Source: Aestuariivirga sp.
GTDB taxonomy: Bacteria; Pseudomonadota; Alphaproteobacteria; Rhizobiales; Aestuariivirgaceae
Direction: 5' to 3'
Assembly (NCBI GenBank): GCA_030680855.1
Contig: JAUXUN010000061.1
Coordinates: forward strand, 1-62,502
Length of the DNA stretch: 62,502 nucleotides
The translations under genes and the position numbers were made by a program. This document shows positions 44,720 to 52,465 of the stretch, one piece after another. Numbering within the stretch: position 1 is the stretch's first letter; every line of letters starts with the position of its first letter. The notes beneath the pieces are model-generated. The model made no database searches. It was not told the DNA's origin and worked only from the letters and a program-made list of their open reading frames with translations.

Positions 44720-45571
44720 ATGATGCAGCGCGATCATGGGCGATCCGGCCAGCCGGCATTCAATGGATTCAAATTCTGGAAGCGGATGCTGCCCGATTGG
44801 CTCAAGCAAAGGGCCATGGTCGGCTGGTACAATTACATTGGCCGGATGAACACTGACGGCGAAGTCCTGTTTCTCAATCACGGCTTTGCCGATCCTGAGA
44901 CTGAAGGCCCGCAATTGCCGGATGCCTTGGAAACGCAGCGCTATCCCATCCAGCTCTATCATCATATATGCAGGCAGGCAGATCTCTCCAGCAAGGATGT
45001 GCTGGAAGTGAGCTCGGGATTGGGCGGCGGCGTGGGCTGGATTGCCGCATGCCTCAATCCGCGTTCGGTTACCGGGCTTGATATTGCCGCGGATGCGGTC
45101 AAAGCCTGCCGGGCCCGAAACAAGGACGCGCGGGTGCGCTTTGAAACCGGCGATGCGCAGGCCATGCCGTTTGCCGACGGCAGTTTCGATGCGCTGGTGA
45201 ATGTCGAGTCCTCGCTCAACTATCCTGATTTTGCCGCGTTCCTTAAGGAGGCCGTCCGGCTGCTGCGCCCCGGCGGGTACTTCATGTTCGCGGACTACCG
45301 CAGCGCCAAAGGCTATGTCAGGATGAAGGAAGCGCTTGAGCAGCTCAAGTGGCGGATTGTCCTGGCGGAAGACATTTCGCCCTCCATCGTGCGCGGCCTG
45401 GTGCATACCCGGGCGAAAAACCGGACATATATCCAGCGCCACATTCCGCGTTTCCTGCAATCCACGGCACTCCAGTTTGCCCGCCTCAATACGGATGCTG
45501 ACGATGAAGCGGTGGCGTTCGCCAGCGGCAAGAAGCGCTATCTGGCCATGGTGCTGCAGAAACCGGCCTGA
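44720..45571 (+). CDS. Class I SAM-dependent methyltransferase
   Basis: A 283-residue methyltransferase with VLEVSSGLGGGVGWIA (motif I), VTGLDIAADAVKAC (motif II), GDAQAMPFADGSFDALVNVESSLNYPD and LLRPGGYFMFADYR (post-motifs). The overall pattern resembles the phthiotriol dimycocerosate methyltransferase-like group used for small-molecule or lipid methylation. There is no membrane segment. The substrate is unknown. Confidence 0.88.
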   Translation: MMQRDHGRSGQPAFNGFKFWKRMLPDWLKQRAMVGWYNYIGRMNTDGEVLFLNHGFADPETEGPQLPDALETQRYPIQLYHHICRQADLSSKDVLEVSSGLGGGVGWIAACLNPRSVTGLDIAADAVKACRARNKDARVRFETGDAQAMPFADGSFDALVNVESSLNYPDFAAFLKEAVRLLRPGGYFMFADYRSAKGYVRMKEALEQLKWRIVLAEDISPSIVRGLVHTRAKNRTYIQRHIPRFLQSTALQFARLNTDADDEAVAFASGKKRYLAMVLQKPA

Positions 45572-45638
45572 AACTTATTTCTTGAATCCCGGAAACGCCT
45601 TCCTACGTAGTATTCGTCAGGCATAGAGGAGGACGTTC

Positions 45639-46115
45639 ATGTCACAGGCCGCATCAGGCACGTACGAGACCAATCTGGGCGAGGAAGGGCACGCGCGCAA
45701 AGGCTGCCGCAAGGGCAGAAAGCGCTGGTCGGCCTTTGAAATCATCGCCATGGTCGCCGGGTTCATCATTTTCTGGCCGCTCGGGCTTCTGGCCCTGTTC
45801 CTGAAATTGTGGAACGGCGAAATGTGGAAGGGTGCGGCGCAAGGCGAAGCCCCGTGGACCTCATGGAAAATGCCGTCTTCGGACAAGTGGCGCGCCACAA
45901 GCTACGGTTTTGCCTCGTCGGGCAACGCCGCGTTTGACGACTACAAGCGCACCCAGCTTGCCCGCCTCGAGGAAGAGCGGCGCAAACTTGATGACGAGCA
46001 GAAGGCTTTCCGCGAGCATCTTGATCGCCTGCGCAAGGCCAAGGACCAGGACGAGTTCGACCGCTTCATGGCGGAGCGCAAGGCCCCGCCGCCTGCCGAA
46101 GCGCCGGCCACGTAA
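45639..46115 (+). CDS. DUF2852 membrane protein
   Basis: A 158-residue protein with one hydrophobic helix (FEIIAMVAGFIIFWPLGLLALFLKLW) and a charged helical C-terminus (LARLEEERRKLDDEQKAFREHLDRLRKAKDQDEFDRFM). This is the DUF2852 layout, common in Hyphomicrobiales. Its role is unknown. A strong bidirectional terminator lies 5 bp after the stop. Confidence 0.88.
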   Translation: MSQAASGTYETNLGEEGHARKGCRKGRKRWSAFEIIAMVAGFIIFWPLGLLALFLKLWNGEMWKGAAQGEAPWTSWKMPSSDKWRATSYGFASSGNAAFDDYKRTQLARLEEERRKLDDEQKAFREHLDRLRKAKDQDEFDRFMAERKAPPPAEAPAT

Positions 46116-46120
46116 ACAAG

Positions 46121-46145
46121 AAGCCCGGAAAAATTTTCCGGGCTT
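46121..46145. terminator. Bidirectional intrinsic terminator
   Basis: AAGCCCGGAAAA pairs perfectly with TTTTCCGGGCTT around one A, with T-rich sequence downstream on the plus strand and an A-rich run before it. It lies between two convergent genes and can serve both. Confidence 0.85.
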
Positions 46146-46161
46146 TTCTATTTTGCCACTG

Positions 46162-46746
46162 TTACGGCGTCACGAGCTTGGTCGGCATTTCCGCCAGGGA
46201 AAATTCCGCATGCTCGCAGCTCACATCGGGATTGGTGGGGGTGAACATGCCGTTCGGGTTGTCCTTGAACAGCCAGGCGTGCAGGTCATAGTGGTGGAAG
46301 CCCGCGGGGATGAGCGGCTCGTGGCCCTCCATCGGGCCCTGGAAGGGCTGGCCCAGAAGCATCGGGCGCTCCTTGGCCACAGCCAGGGGCACGAGCCATT
46401 CGGCCGCCACCAGCTTGAGCTTTCCCTTGCCCAGCGGCTCATAGATCAACACATTGGGCTTCAGGGGATCGGGCGGGCCCTGGATCGTGAGGTTGACGAA
46501 GTGAATGCCCATGGCGCCCTTGGCGTAATTCAGGTGGCCCTCCATGGTCGAGCCGTCGTAGTGGACGCAGCCCACCGTCGACAGGTAAAGATCGCGCACG
46601 GCGACGTAGGGGTCTTCATACTTGGCGAGTGCGGCGCGCATGGCGTCGATATCGGCCTGGGGCGGGTCTTCGGCAAAGGCGGGGCTTGCGCCCGCGCAAA
46701 CGCCGAGCGCCACCGCGGCGGCGAGCCCGAAACGGAATTTGGTCAT
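46162..46746 (-). CDS. Exported protein of unknown function
   Basis: A 194-residue protein with a clear signal peptide (FGLAAAVALGVCAGASPAFAED). The mature part contains CVHYDGSTMEGHLNYAKGAMGIHFVN and PAGFHHYDLHAWLFKDNPNGMFTPTNP, with several His residues. Similar periplasmic proteins are found in many proteobacteria without known function. It is monocistronic and shares the terminator with the DUF2852 gene. Confidence 0.8.
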   Translation of the reverse strand: MTKFRFGLAAAVALGVCAGASPAFAEDPPQADIDAMRAALAKYEDPYVAVRDLYLSTVGCVHYDGSTMEGHLNYAKGAMGIHFVNLTIQGPPDPLKPNVLIYEPLGKGKLKLVAAEWLVPLAVAKERPMLLGQPFQGPMEGHEPLIPAGFHHYDLHAWLFKDNPNGMFTPTNPDVSCEHAEFSLAEMPTKLVTP

Positions 46747-46892
46747 CTTGGATCCTCCCGAAAGTCTTCAACCGGCGTCTTCAAAACGGACACCGTGTTG
46801 CAGGCTTGAGCTTTTCACAAAGTGCACCTGATTGGCAAGATGGATAAAAGGTCAGGAACGCTGACGGGATACCAGGACCGTGCACCACTCCA

Positions 46893-46933
46893 CTCTCTTC
46901 ATGGTCGGGCTTGACCCGGCCAATCAGTTTATC
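46893..46933. repeat. Copy of a GGTCGGGCTTGACCCG dispersed repeat
   Basis: The stretch around ATGGTCGGGCTTGACCCGGC at 46901-46920 is close to the arm at 47983-48010 and continues into a similar ATCAGTTTAT tail. It is a third copy of the palindromic repeat described downstream. Confidence 0.6.
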
Positions 46934-46947
46934 CGTTCAGGCTGAGA

Positions 46948-47781
46948 TCACCCATGATGCAATGTCTTGAAGCGGTCGGCGATGTTCAGGAGGCCGTCGG
47001 CGAAAACCTCGCGGATGACGGCCTGGTCAAGGCTTGACCTTCTTTCGAGATGGCCGAGGCGCGTTTCCAGAAGGTCGAGTGCCTCGCTGGCGCTGGCCAG
47101 GCATCTTGCTTCCAGCGCCTGCTCGGCGCGCTCCTGGCTTATCGCCGCCTCGCGCATGCCTGCTTCGAGCTTCTTCGCCAAGGCCTCCATTTTCCGGTCA
47201 ACCTGGGCCGCCATCTCGGCTATTTTCGCATCGATGGCCATGAACATCTCGTTCAGCATTTCCTGCTGGCCGGCCACGGACTTTTGCAGTTCCTCCTGGA
47301 AAAACCCGGTCTGCTTGTGGGCCCTGTCGCGGCTTTCGACGGAAGCGGTCACAAGGCCGTCGGTGATATCGGAAAGCCGGTAGTAGTTGCTCTCCAGGGT
47401 TTCCAGGGCAGTCTGGACCTCGCGGTCGGATTCTTCGAGAATGTCGATCACTTCCTCGAACATCGCATCATGCAGGCTGCGCGTCGGGCCCACCAGGAGC
47501 GAGCGGATGTCGGCCAGCGTCTTGCCCGGGTCCGGGTCGCCCGCCATGGCGGCCAGAACCTTCTTGCTTATTCTCCGGGGATTGTAATCGATGACCGGCT
47601 GGACCGCGAACTGCACCACTTTGCCGCCGAACTGGCTCGCGGCGCGCAGGAAAGGCACGGCCTGTTCATGGGTGCCTGAAAGGCTCAGTTCGCCCAGTTC
47701 CTGTTCATTGCCCTCGTCGTAAGTTGCAGGCGCCGCCCCGTTAAAGGCATTGCGCTCTTTCTTGCCCGGTAATGGATTCAT
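46948..47781 (-). CDS. Coiled-coil protein of unknown function
   Basis: A 277-residue protein with a polar N-terminus, a middle segment (KVLAAMAGDPDPGKTLADIRSLLVGPTRSLHDAMFEEVIDIL) and then a long coiled coil of heptad type (AIDAKIAEMAAQVDRKMEALAKKLEAGMREA). No membrane or known enzymatic motif is visible. It may be a structural or scaffold protein. Its stop lies close to the dispersed repeat copy. Confidence 0.7.
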   Translation of the reverse strand: MNPLPGKKERNAFNGAAPATYDEGNEQELGELSLSGTHEQAVPFLRAASQFGGKVVQFAVQPVIDYNPRRISKKVLAAMAGDPDPGKTLADIRSLLVGPTRSLHDAMFEEVIDILEESDREVQTALETLESNYYRLSDITDGLVTASVESRDRAHKQTGFFQEELQKSVAGQQEMLNEMFMAIDAKIAEMAAQVDRKMEALAKKLEAGMREAAISQERAEQALEARCLASASEALDLLETRLGHLERRSSLDQAVIREVFADGLLNIADRFKTLHHG

Positions 47782-47982
47782 CCCTCACACTCCTCACAAA
47801 CCTGTTTCGCGTCCCCGAGTTTTTGGAATTTTTCAGTATTTACAGGTGTTTAAGCCCCCTCCCAGTGAACCCTTCGAATCGGACACATCTATGTGGCGGT
47901 TGTGTGGCATGGTTAACATAGGTTAAGAAACCAAGGGGCCCTTTCTTCTCCCGCTTCGCTGGAGAAGACGTTCATTCGAACC

Positions 47983-48076
47983 CTCTCCATGGTCGGGCTT
48001 GACCCGACCAACCAGTTATTCAGGCGCTGCCGATGTTGAAAGTCTGGGTGGTCGGGTCAAGCCCGACCATGGAGAG
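47983..48076. repeat. Large palindromic repeat element
   Basis: 28-bp perfect inverted arms (47983-48010 and 48049-48076), each containing ATGGTCGGGCTTGACCCGAC in one direction, with a 38-bp spacer. It resembles a dispersed palindromic repeat of Rhizobiales. A third single-arm copy is at 46893-46933. Confidence 0.75.
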
Positions 48077-48131
48077 TAGAGAGGAGATGGCCGTTGCGCA
48101 GCAATGGGCCTCGAAGGGCCGAACATGAACG

Positions 48132-48156
48132 GGGGCCGCCAAGAGCTGACGGCCCC
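48132..48156 (-). terminator. GC-rich hairpin, probably original terminator of the fliO-like gene
   Basis: GGGGCCG pairs with CGGCCCC around a short loop. It lies about 40 bp beyond the left copy of the fliO 3' end, where a terminator of the native gene would be expected. No strong T-run follows. Confidence 0.5.
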
Positions 48157-48192
48157 TCCCATAATCATCCGTAGACGGAGGAATTAGGCTTT

Positions 48193-48252
48193 CGCCTCAG
48201 TTCTCTTCGGGCTCGCAGCCGCGCTGCGACATCATCGGCGGTTCGACGGGCC
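48193..48252 (-). repeat. Left direct repeat: displaced 3' end of the fliO-like gene
   Basis: 60 bp that match 52406-52465 at 55 positions. On the minus strand it encodes PVEPPMMSQRGCEPEEN and a stop, compared with PVEPPMMSQRGYEHEEN in the intact gene. Three of five differences are silent. Homology stops at both ends, so the repeats bound an inserted segment. Confidence 0.8.
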
Positions 48253-48282
48253 AAAACCGCGATGGTCGTTCCTCCCGTTATT

Positions 48283-48501
48283 TCACTTTCCTGTGCTGAT
48301 AGCTACAACGTCGCAGGATTTCTTCCCGCAAGTAACTACCGAACACGTCTTTATACCGCACCAACCACACCCCCCGGCGTTGTTAGCGGGTTTTCCCTTG
48401 CAAATTCTTGCCGCCCCCGCCTTGCTGATAGTCGCGGACGAAGCTTCGCCTGCGGGCAACGCCAGGAAGGCAAAAGTCAATATCATGCAAAATAAGCGCA
48501 T
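48283..48501 (-). CDS. Small Cys-rich exported protein
   Basis: A 72-residue product with a signal peptide (MRLFCMILTFAFLALPAGEA) and a mature part with six cysteines, including CGWCGIKTC and CGKKSC. GGGAGA precedes the ATG. No family is recognised; the spacing suggests a disulfide-bonded mini-protein, possibly a secreted toxin, inhibitor or metal binder. It is inside the islet flanked by the 60-bp repeats. Confidence 0.55.
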   Translation of the reverse strand: MRLFCMILTFAFLALPAGEASSATISKAGAARICKGKPANNAGGCGWCGIKTCSVVTCGKKSCDVVAISTGK

Positions 48502-48622
48502 CGCACGTCTCCCAATGAAAAGTCAGTTCACGGGTCCACATTACAAATATTCCTCCCAAGCCGCTCTAGCAAGCGGAATTATGCCACCAGTTTCCGTGTT
48601 GCGCCGATGGAGCAAATTCGCA

Positions 48623-48964
48623 TTAGTCTTCGACTGCGGCCTCTTCCAATTCCATGTCCGCCAGATTGAATCCGGCCACGGACGCATCGTCCCACCACTT
48701 CCCCTGATTCTTGCGGGCATCGCGGAAGGCGAAGTAGACTTCATCGATAAAATCCTGATAGCGGTTGCCGCGCTGGCCCAGCACATGGAAAACATTGGGC
48801 CACACGTCGTCGCTCATGGTCAAAGGGGTTTTCCGGCTGATCCAGTTGAAGATGAGATCGGGGCTGATCTCCATCTCGCGGCCCAGCGGCACAATCCAGT
48901 CCCGGCCGTAGAGCAGATCGCCCATGCGCGTCAAAAATTCGATGGCCTTGTCGTTCTCGGTCAT
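48623..48964 (-). CDS. Small protein of unknown function, second gene of SOS-box unit
   Basis: A 113-residue acidic protein starting MTENDKAIEFLTRMGDLLYG and containing EISPDLIFNWISRKTPLTMSDDVWPNVFHVL. The spacing of helices around IFNWISRKTPLT recalls a helix-turn-helix, so DNA binding is possible. It overlaps the upstream gene by 4 bp (ATGA). Confidence 0.6.
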   Translation of the reverse strand: MTENDKAIEFLTRMGDLLYGRDWIVPLGREMEISPDLIFNWISRKTPLTMSDDVWPNVFHVLGQRGNRYQDFIDEVYFAFRDARKNQGKWWDDASVAGFNLADMELEEAAVED

Positions 48965-49248
48965 TGGGGTGTCACCTTCCTTGAGCGTTTCACGTTGGCG
49001 CTCTGGTCAAACAGGACGGTAATGCGCCGTGACCAGCAGTGCGGGCATTTCAAGCGGGACCAAAGGTCTTGCAGGGGAAAGCCTTCGCCCCGCGTCCAGA
49101 CCAGCGTTTCCAAATCCAGTTCGGCATTTTCATAACATTCAGGCATCTGCTTCATGCCGCGCTTTTTGCCATGGGCGCAGCGGGCATTGACGCGCCAGCC
49201 GGCCTCGTAGGCCTGGCCGAGGGTCACTATGGGTTTCTTTTCCTCCAT
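48961..49248 (-). CDS. Small zinc-ribbon-like protein behind an SOS box
   Basis: A 95-residue protein with a possible zinc ribbon (C-x-H in NARCAHGKK and CPHC in SRLKCPHCWSRR). ATG 49248 lies immediately downstream of a GAAC-N7-GAAC site, leaving no room for a ribosome site; GTG 49227 (VTLGQAYEAGW) with GGAGG upstream is an alternative start. Two-gene unit with the following gene. Confidence 0.6.
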   Translation of the reverse strand: MEEKKPIVTLGQAYEAGWRVNARCAHGKKRGMKQMPECYENAELDLETLVWTRGEGFPLQDLWSRLKCPHCWSRRITVLFDQSANVKRSRKVTPQ

Positions 49249-49249
49249 G

Positions 49250-49264
49250 GAACAAAACTAGAAC
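49250..49264. promoter_or_regulatory. SOS (LexA) box candidate GAAC-N7-GAAC
   Basis: GAACAAAACTAGAAC is an exact match to the alphaproteobacterial LexA consensus and differs from the recA site in the window at only one base of the spacer (C for T). It is adjacent to the start of the small zinc-ribbon gene (minus) and 66 bp before the small plus-strand gene. Confidence 0.7.
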
Positions 49265-49329
49265 GAAGGGGCTTTGAGAGTCAAGGGCCTCGTAATCCCT
49301 GATTAATCGCCCACGCCTAAACTTGACTC

Positions 49330-49584
49330 ATGAAGCTGAAAAGCAAAGTGGCGATGAGCATTGCGGCGTCCAGCGTGATAGTCGGCACACAATACTTTGC
49401 CGACAATGAAGTTTCGGGCTGTAATATAAAGGGTAATATTAGCGCGACCACGGGCGAACGCATTTACCACTTGCCTTCTCAAGATTATTACGATGAGACT
49501 GTGATCAATTTCGCCAAGGGCGAACGGTGGTTTTGCTCCGAGAGTGAGGCTCGGCAAGCAGGCTGGCGAAGATCAAAGGTATGA
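49330..49584 (+). CDS. Small protein with nuclease-associated C-terminal (sunset-like) domain
   Basis: An 84-residue product: an N-terminal hydrophobic/signal-like segment followed by CNIKGNISATTGERIYHLPSQDYYDETVI and GERWFCSESEARQAGWRRS. This module is known from the C-terminus of bacterial thermonuclease-like and excalibur-type proteins, where it is thought to bind metal or DNA. Here it stands alone. Confidence 0.65.
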   Translation: MKLKSKVAMSIAASSVIVGTQYFADNEVSGCNIKGNISATTGERIYHLPSQDYYDETVINFAKGERWFCSESEARQAGWRRSKV

Positions 49585-49590
49585 TAATCT

Positions 49591-49764
49591 ATGACTGCGC
49601 GCGGCATAGAGTTTCTGAATGAATGGGACAGCGAAAACGTTCCACCATTGCCGATCACAGGTGATGTGTTGATCCGGGCCTTTGCCCAAAAGCTGAGAGA
49701 CAAGTCCACTAACGCCGGATTCATTATCGCCGAACCGGGAACGCCGGAGACTAGGGGTACGTGA
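49591..49764 (+). CDS. Possible small protein upstream of the nuclease-NTPase gene
   Basis: A 57-codon ORF (MTARGIEFLNEWDSENVPPL, then LIRAFAQKLRDKSTNAGFIIAEP) 6 bp after the previous stop. Composition and helix pattern look coding, but it has no recognisable domain and only a weak ribosome site. It could be a small partner of the gene that starts 25 bp later. Confidence 0.4.
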   Translation: MTARGIEFLNEWDSENVPPLPITGDVLIRAFAQKLRDKSTNAGFIIAEPGTPETRGT

Positions 49765-49789
49765 ATGAAACGTCGGGGCTCGGGATAAT

Positions 49790-52240
49790 ATGCAAGCAAA
49801 ATTTGACATGGAATTTGGTAGGCAAAACCTCTCTAGGATAATTGAAGGGTTTCCGCCCGAGAGTGAATATTGGAATGAGGCGCAAAACAGATTTCAGTTT
49901 ATCGATAGGCTGTTAGTAGAGTGCCTTGGATGGGAGCACCCCAATATAACTGTAGAGGAGACGGACGAATTGGGTGGCCGGTCGGACTACACCCTCGGGA
50001 TACCCCCACACGCTGTGCTGGAAGCGAAGCGAGAGGCAAAAAAATTCGATCTACTTCCAACAAAAGCTCACAATTTGGTACGAAAATTGAAGTCAGAAGT
50101 AGAAGCATGCAAGGTTTTAAAAGAAGCGGTTCTACAAGTTATTCCATATTGCAGCATGAGAGGCGCTCCGATTGCCGTAGTATGCAACGGTCCTCAGCTA
50201 GTTGTTTTTCAGGCATATATTGCTGGGAATTCTCCGCTCGAAAGCGAATGCTTTGTCTTTGATGGGTTTCTTTCTTTGTTGAATAATTTTACTCTTCTTT
50301 GGAGAATATTGTCCCCGGAGGGCGTATTCGAAAATCGTGCGTTACGCGAATTAGCAAACTATCGAAATCCGAGAATACCGACAAAAGCCAGCACCACAAT
50401 TGCTGAACCGTTTGCGTATCGTTATCGCAGCAGATTCCAAGAAAACCTTCGTTTACTGGCAACGGTACTCCTAGAAAACATAGACGACAATCCTGATATC
50501 AAAGCCGAATTCTTTCGGGAGTGCTATGTCGCATTGGAAGCGAACAATCGACACTTACTTCTAAGCAAGAAGGTTATCGCCGCAAGATACAGACGTGCTT
50601 CAGATTCTGGAATTGCGCCAGCGGCACTATCAGCAAAAGTCAAAAAAGGAAAGATAGAGATTGATGACGATCTCAATTTAGGCTCCGCAAGTTCAAGGCC
50701 AATAATCGTTCTTGGTGATGTAGGTGTCGGAAAAACATCATTTTTTGAAAATATTTTTCAGCAGCTCGACCATGGTGAACGGGAACGAACTCTCTACATT
50801 CACATAAATCTGGGTAGGTCGGCTACGCTATCAAAAGACGTTAGAAGCTTTATTCTCGCTGCTATACCCAACGTACTGGCAAAAAAATATAAAATTAACA
50901 TTCAAGATGCAGACTTTGTGGAAAAAATATACTCCGATGAGATGACAGCGTTTGAAGACAGTGTCGAAGGCAAGCTGAGAACAATTAGCAAACCTGATTA
51001 TGACTTGGCCCGTATCCGATATCTGACGCAACTAGCGTCAGAAGAAGATAGTCACCTAATCCGATCACTTGAGCATTTGGCAAAGATAAATCGCAAACAA
51101 ATCTTACTTGTCATCGATAACGCAGACCAACGAAATTTTGAAACTCAACAAGACGCTTTCCTGATTGCCCAAGAAATTGCCCATTCGATGTCGGTATTGG
51201 TGTTCGTCGCACTTCGTCCAAGTACATTTTATCAGTCTAAGATGACTGGCGCTCTTTCAGGGTATCAAAATCGAGTATTGACTATTTCACCACCGCCCGC
51301 CGATGAGGTTATCAGAAAACGGGTTACATTTGCCGTCAGAGTTGCTGAAGGAAAAATTGAAACCGCAGCACTTGCTGACGTGACCCTCAATATTGATAGC
51401 ATTGTGCAATTTCTCAAGGCTACCTTGAGATCAATCAAAACAAATGAAATGATAAGGACGTTCCTGAGCAATATTACGGGTGGCAATATAAGATTGGTTA
51501 TTGAACTTTTTTCGGGCTTTTGCGGTAGTCCCAATGTTGATTCAGAGCAGATAGTAAATATTGAAAGGGATAAGGGAAACTATGTAGTCCCGCTTCATGA
51601 ATTCACCAAGCATGCACTGCTTGGTGAATATGCACACTACAATCCCGGATCATCGCTAGTGGCTTGCAACGTATTCGACATTAGTTCTGCCGATCCAAAA
51701 GAACATTTTTTGTCTAGTTTGACTGTTGCCTATTTGGGGTCTTCATTGGGGATAAAAGACAATGACGGATTCGTCAGCGGCTCCGACATAATAAAAGAGG
51801 CCCATCGCTTAGGTTTTTCAGACGATCAAATTCGATGGACCTTAAGGCGGCTTGCAAAGAGTCGACTAATTGAAACTCCATATGGCCACTATAGAGAGGT
51901 TCCCGTCGAGGATGACAAAGTCCCCGACAATTTTCATTTTAGGGCTACATCAATTGGATTGTATCATATTAGGCACTGGATAGCCCAGTTTTCGTTTCTT
52001 GATGCCACTTCAATTGACTCGCCGATATTCGATGAGCCCATTCGGAAGATAATATTCTTGGATGCTAGTTCGTATGATATCGGGAAGCGATTTAGACGAG
52101 CAGAGAGCTTCAAGTCTTACTTGGGCGCGGTATGGCATCAATCAAACTTTGATGTGAGTTATTTTGATTTAATTGAGGTTTTTGATCTTCAAAGACAAAG
52201 TTTTGATTCAGTAAAGAAATTTTTGGATAAGCGCCGTTGA
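49790..52240 (+). CDS. PD-(D/E)xK nuclease-like / P-loop NTPase fusion, putative defence gene
   Basis: An 816-residue protein. The first ~140 residues hold a restriction-like nuclease pattern, D66-x11-E78-x-K80 in RSDYTLGIPPHAVLEAKRE, like HsdR N-terminal domains. A P-loop NTPase follows with Walker A GDVGVGKTS near residue 308-316 and Walker B ILLVIDNAD at 438-446; this fits a KAP/STAND-type NTPase. The C-terminal ~250 residues, possibly with a winged helix (SDDQIRWTLRRLAKSRLIETPYG), are not recognised. The gene is strikingly AT-rich and uses A/T-ending codons, unlike its neighbours, so it came in by transfer. It fills most of the islet between the fliO repeats. Confidence 0.75.
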   Translation: MQAKFDMEFGRQNLSRIIEGFPPESEYWNEAQNRFQFIDRLLVECLGWEHPNITVEETDELGGRSDYTLGIPPHAVLEAKREAKKFDLLPTKAHNLVRKLKSEVEACKVLKEAVLQVIPYCSMRGAPIAVVCNGPQLVVFQAYIAGNSPLESECFVFDGFLSLLNNFTLLWRILSPEGVFENRALRELANYRNPRIPTKASTTIAEPFAYRYRSRFQENLRLLATVLLENIDDNPDIKAEFFRECYVALEANNRHLLLSKKVIAARYRRASDSGIAPAALSAKVKKGKIEIDDDLNLGSASSRPIIVLGDVGVGKTSFFENIFQQLDHGERERTLYIHINLGRSATLSKDVRSFILAAIPNVLAKKYKINIQDADFVEKIYSDEMTAFEDSVEGKLRTISKPDYDLARIRYLTQLASEEDSHLIRSLEHLAKINRKQILLVIDNADQRNFETQQDAFLIAQEIAHSMSVLVFVALRPSTFYQSKMTGALSGYQNRVLTISPPPADEVIRKRVTFAVRVAEGKIETAALADVTLNIDSIVQFLKATLRSIKTNEMIRTFLSNITGGNIRLVIELFSGFCGSPNVDSEQIVNIERDKGNYVVPLHEFTKHALLGEYAHYNPGSSLVACNVFDISSADPKEHFLSSLTVAYLGSSLGIKDNDGFVSGSDIIKEAHRLGFSDDQIRWTLRRLAKSRLIETPYGHYREVPVEDDKVPDNFHFRATSIGLYHIRHWIAQFSFLDATSIDSPIFDEPIRKIIFLDASSYDIGKRFRRAESFKSYLGAVWHQSNFDVSYFDLIEVFDLQRQSFDSVKKFLDKRR

Positions 52241-52307
52241 TCGGAAAGGAATCTCGAAAAGTAGAAGGCTGAGTGATTCCTAGGAGCATGGGAACCTAAA
52301 ACACTTT

Positions 52308-52338
52308 GTGCCCTGAAGAGGATTCGAACCTTCAACAG
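52308..52338 (-). other. tRNA-like 3' fragment
   Basis: Reverse strand reads CTGTTGAAGGTTCGAATCC then TCTTCAGGGCACA, which looks like a T-arm and acceptor end of a tRNA. The T-stem pairing is imperfect and no CCA or 5' half is present. It may be a relic of an attachment site or chance. Confidence 0.25.
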
Positions 52339-52405
52339 CCATAAAGTGGCCAATAGCTGACCTTCCCAACGATAAACATCTGCAGACTGAGAATAAAAGG
52401 TTCCC

Positions 52406-52465
52406 CGCCTCAGTTCTCTTCGTGCTCGTAACCGCGCTGCGACATCATTGGCGGCTCGACGGGCC
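52406..52465 (-). repeat. Right direct repeat: functional 3' end of the fliO-like gene
   Basis: Matches 48193-48252 at 55 of 60 positions. It contains the last codons and stop of the intact fliO-like gene, whose reading frame was thus kept when the islet came in. Confidence 0.8.

Larger units (their letters stand above)
47782..48192. other. Intergenic region with palindromic repeat and terminator
   Basis: About 410 bp without a gene. It holds the large inverted repeat 47983-48076 and a terminator-like hairpin at 48132-48156, and ends at the left copy of the fliO 3' end. Confidence 0.6.

Noticed and set aside
49330-49584. Thermonuclease gene
   Set aside because: Only the small C-terminal module of such proteins is present; there is no nuclease core.
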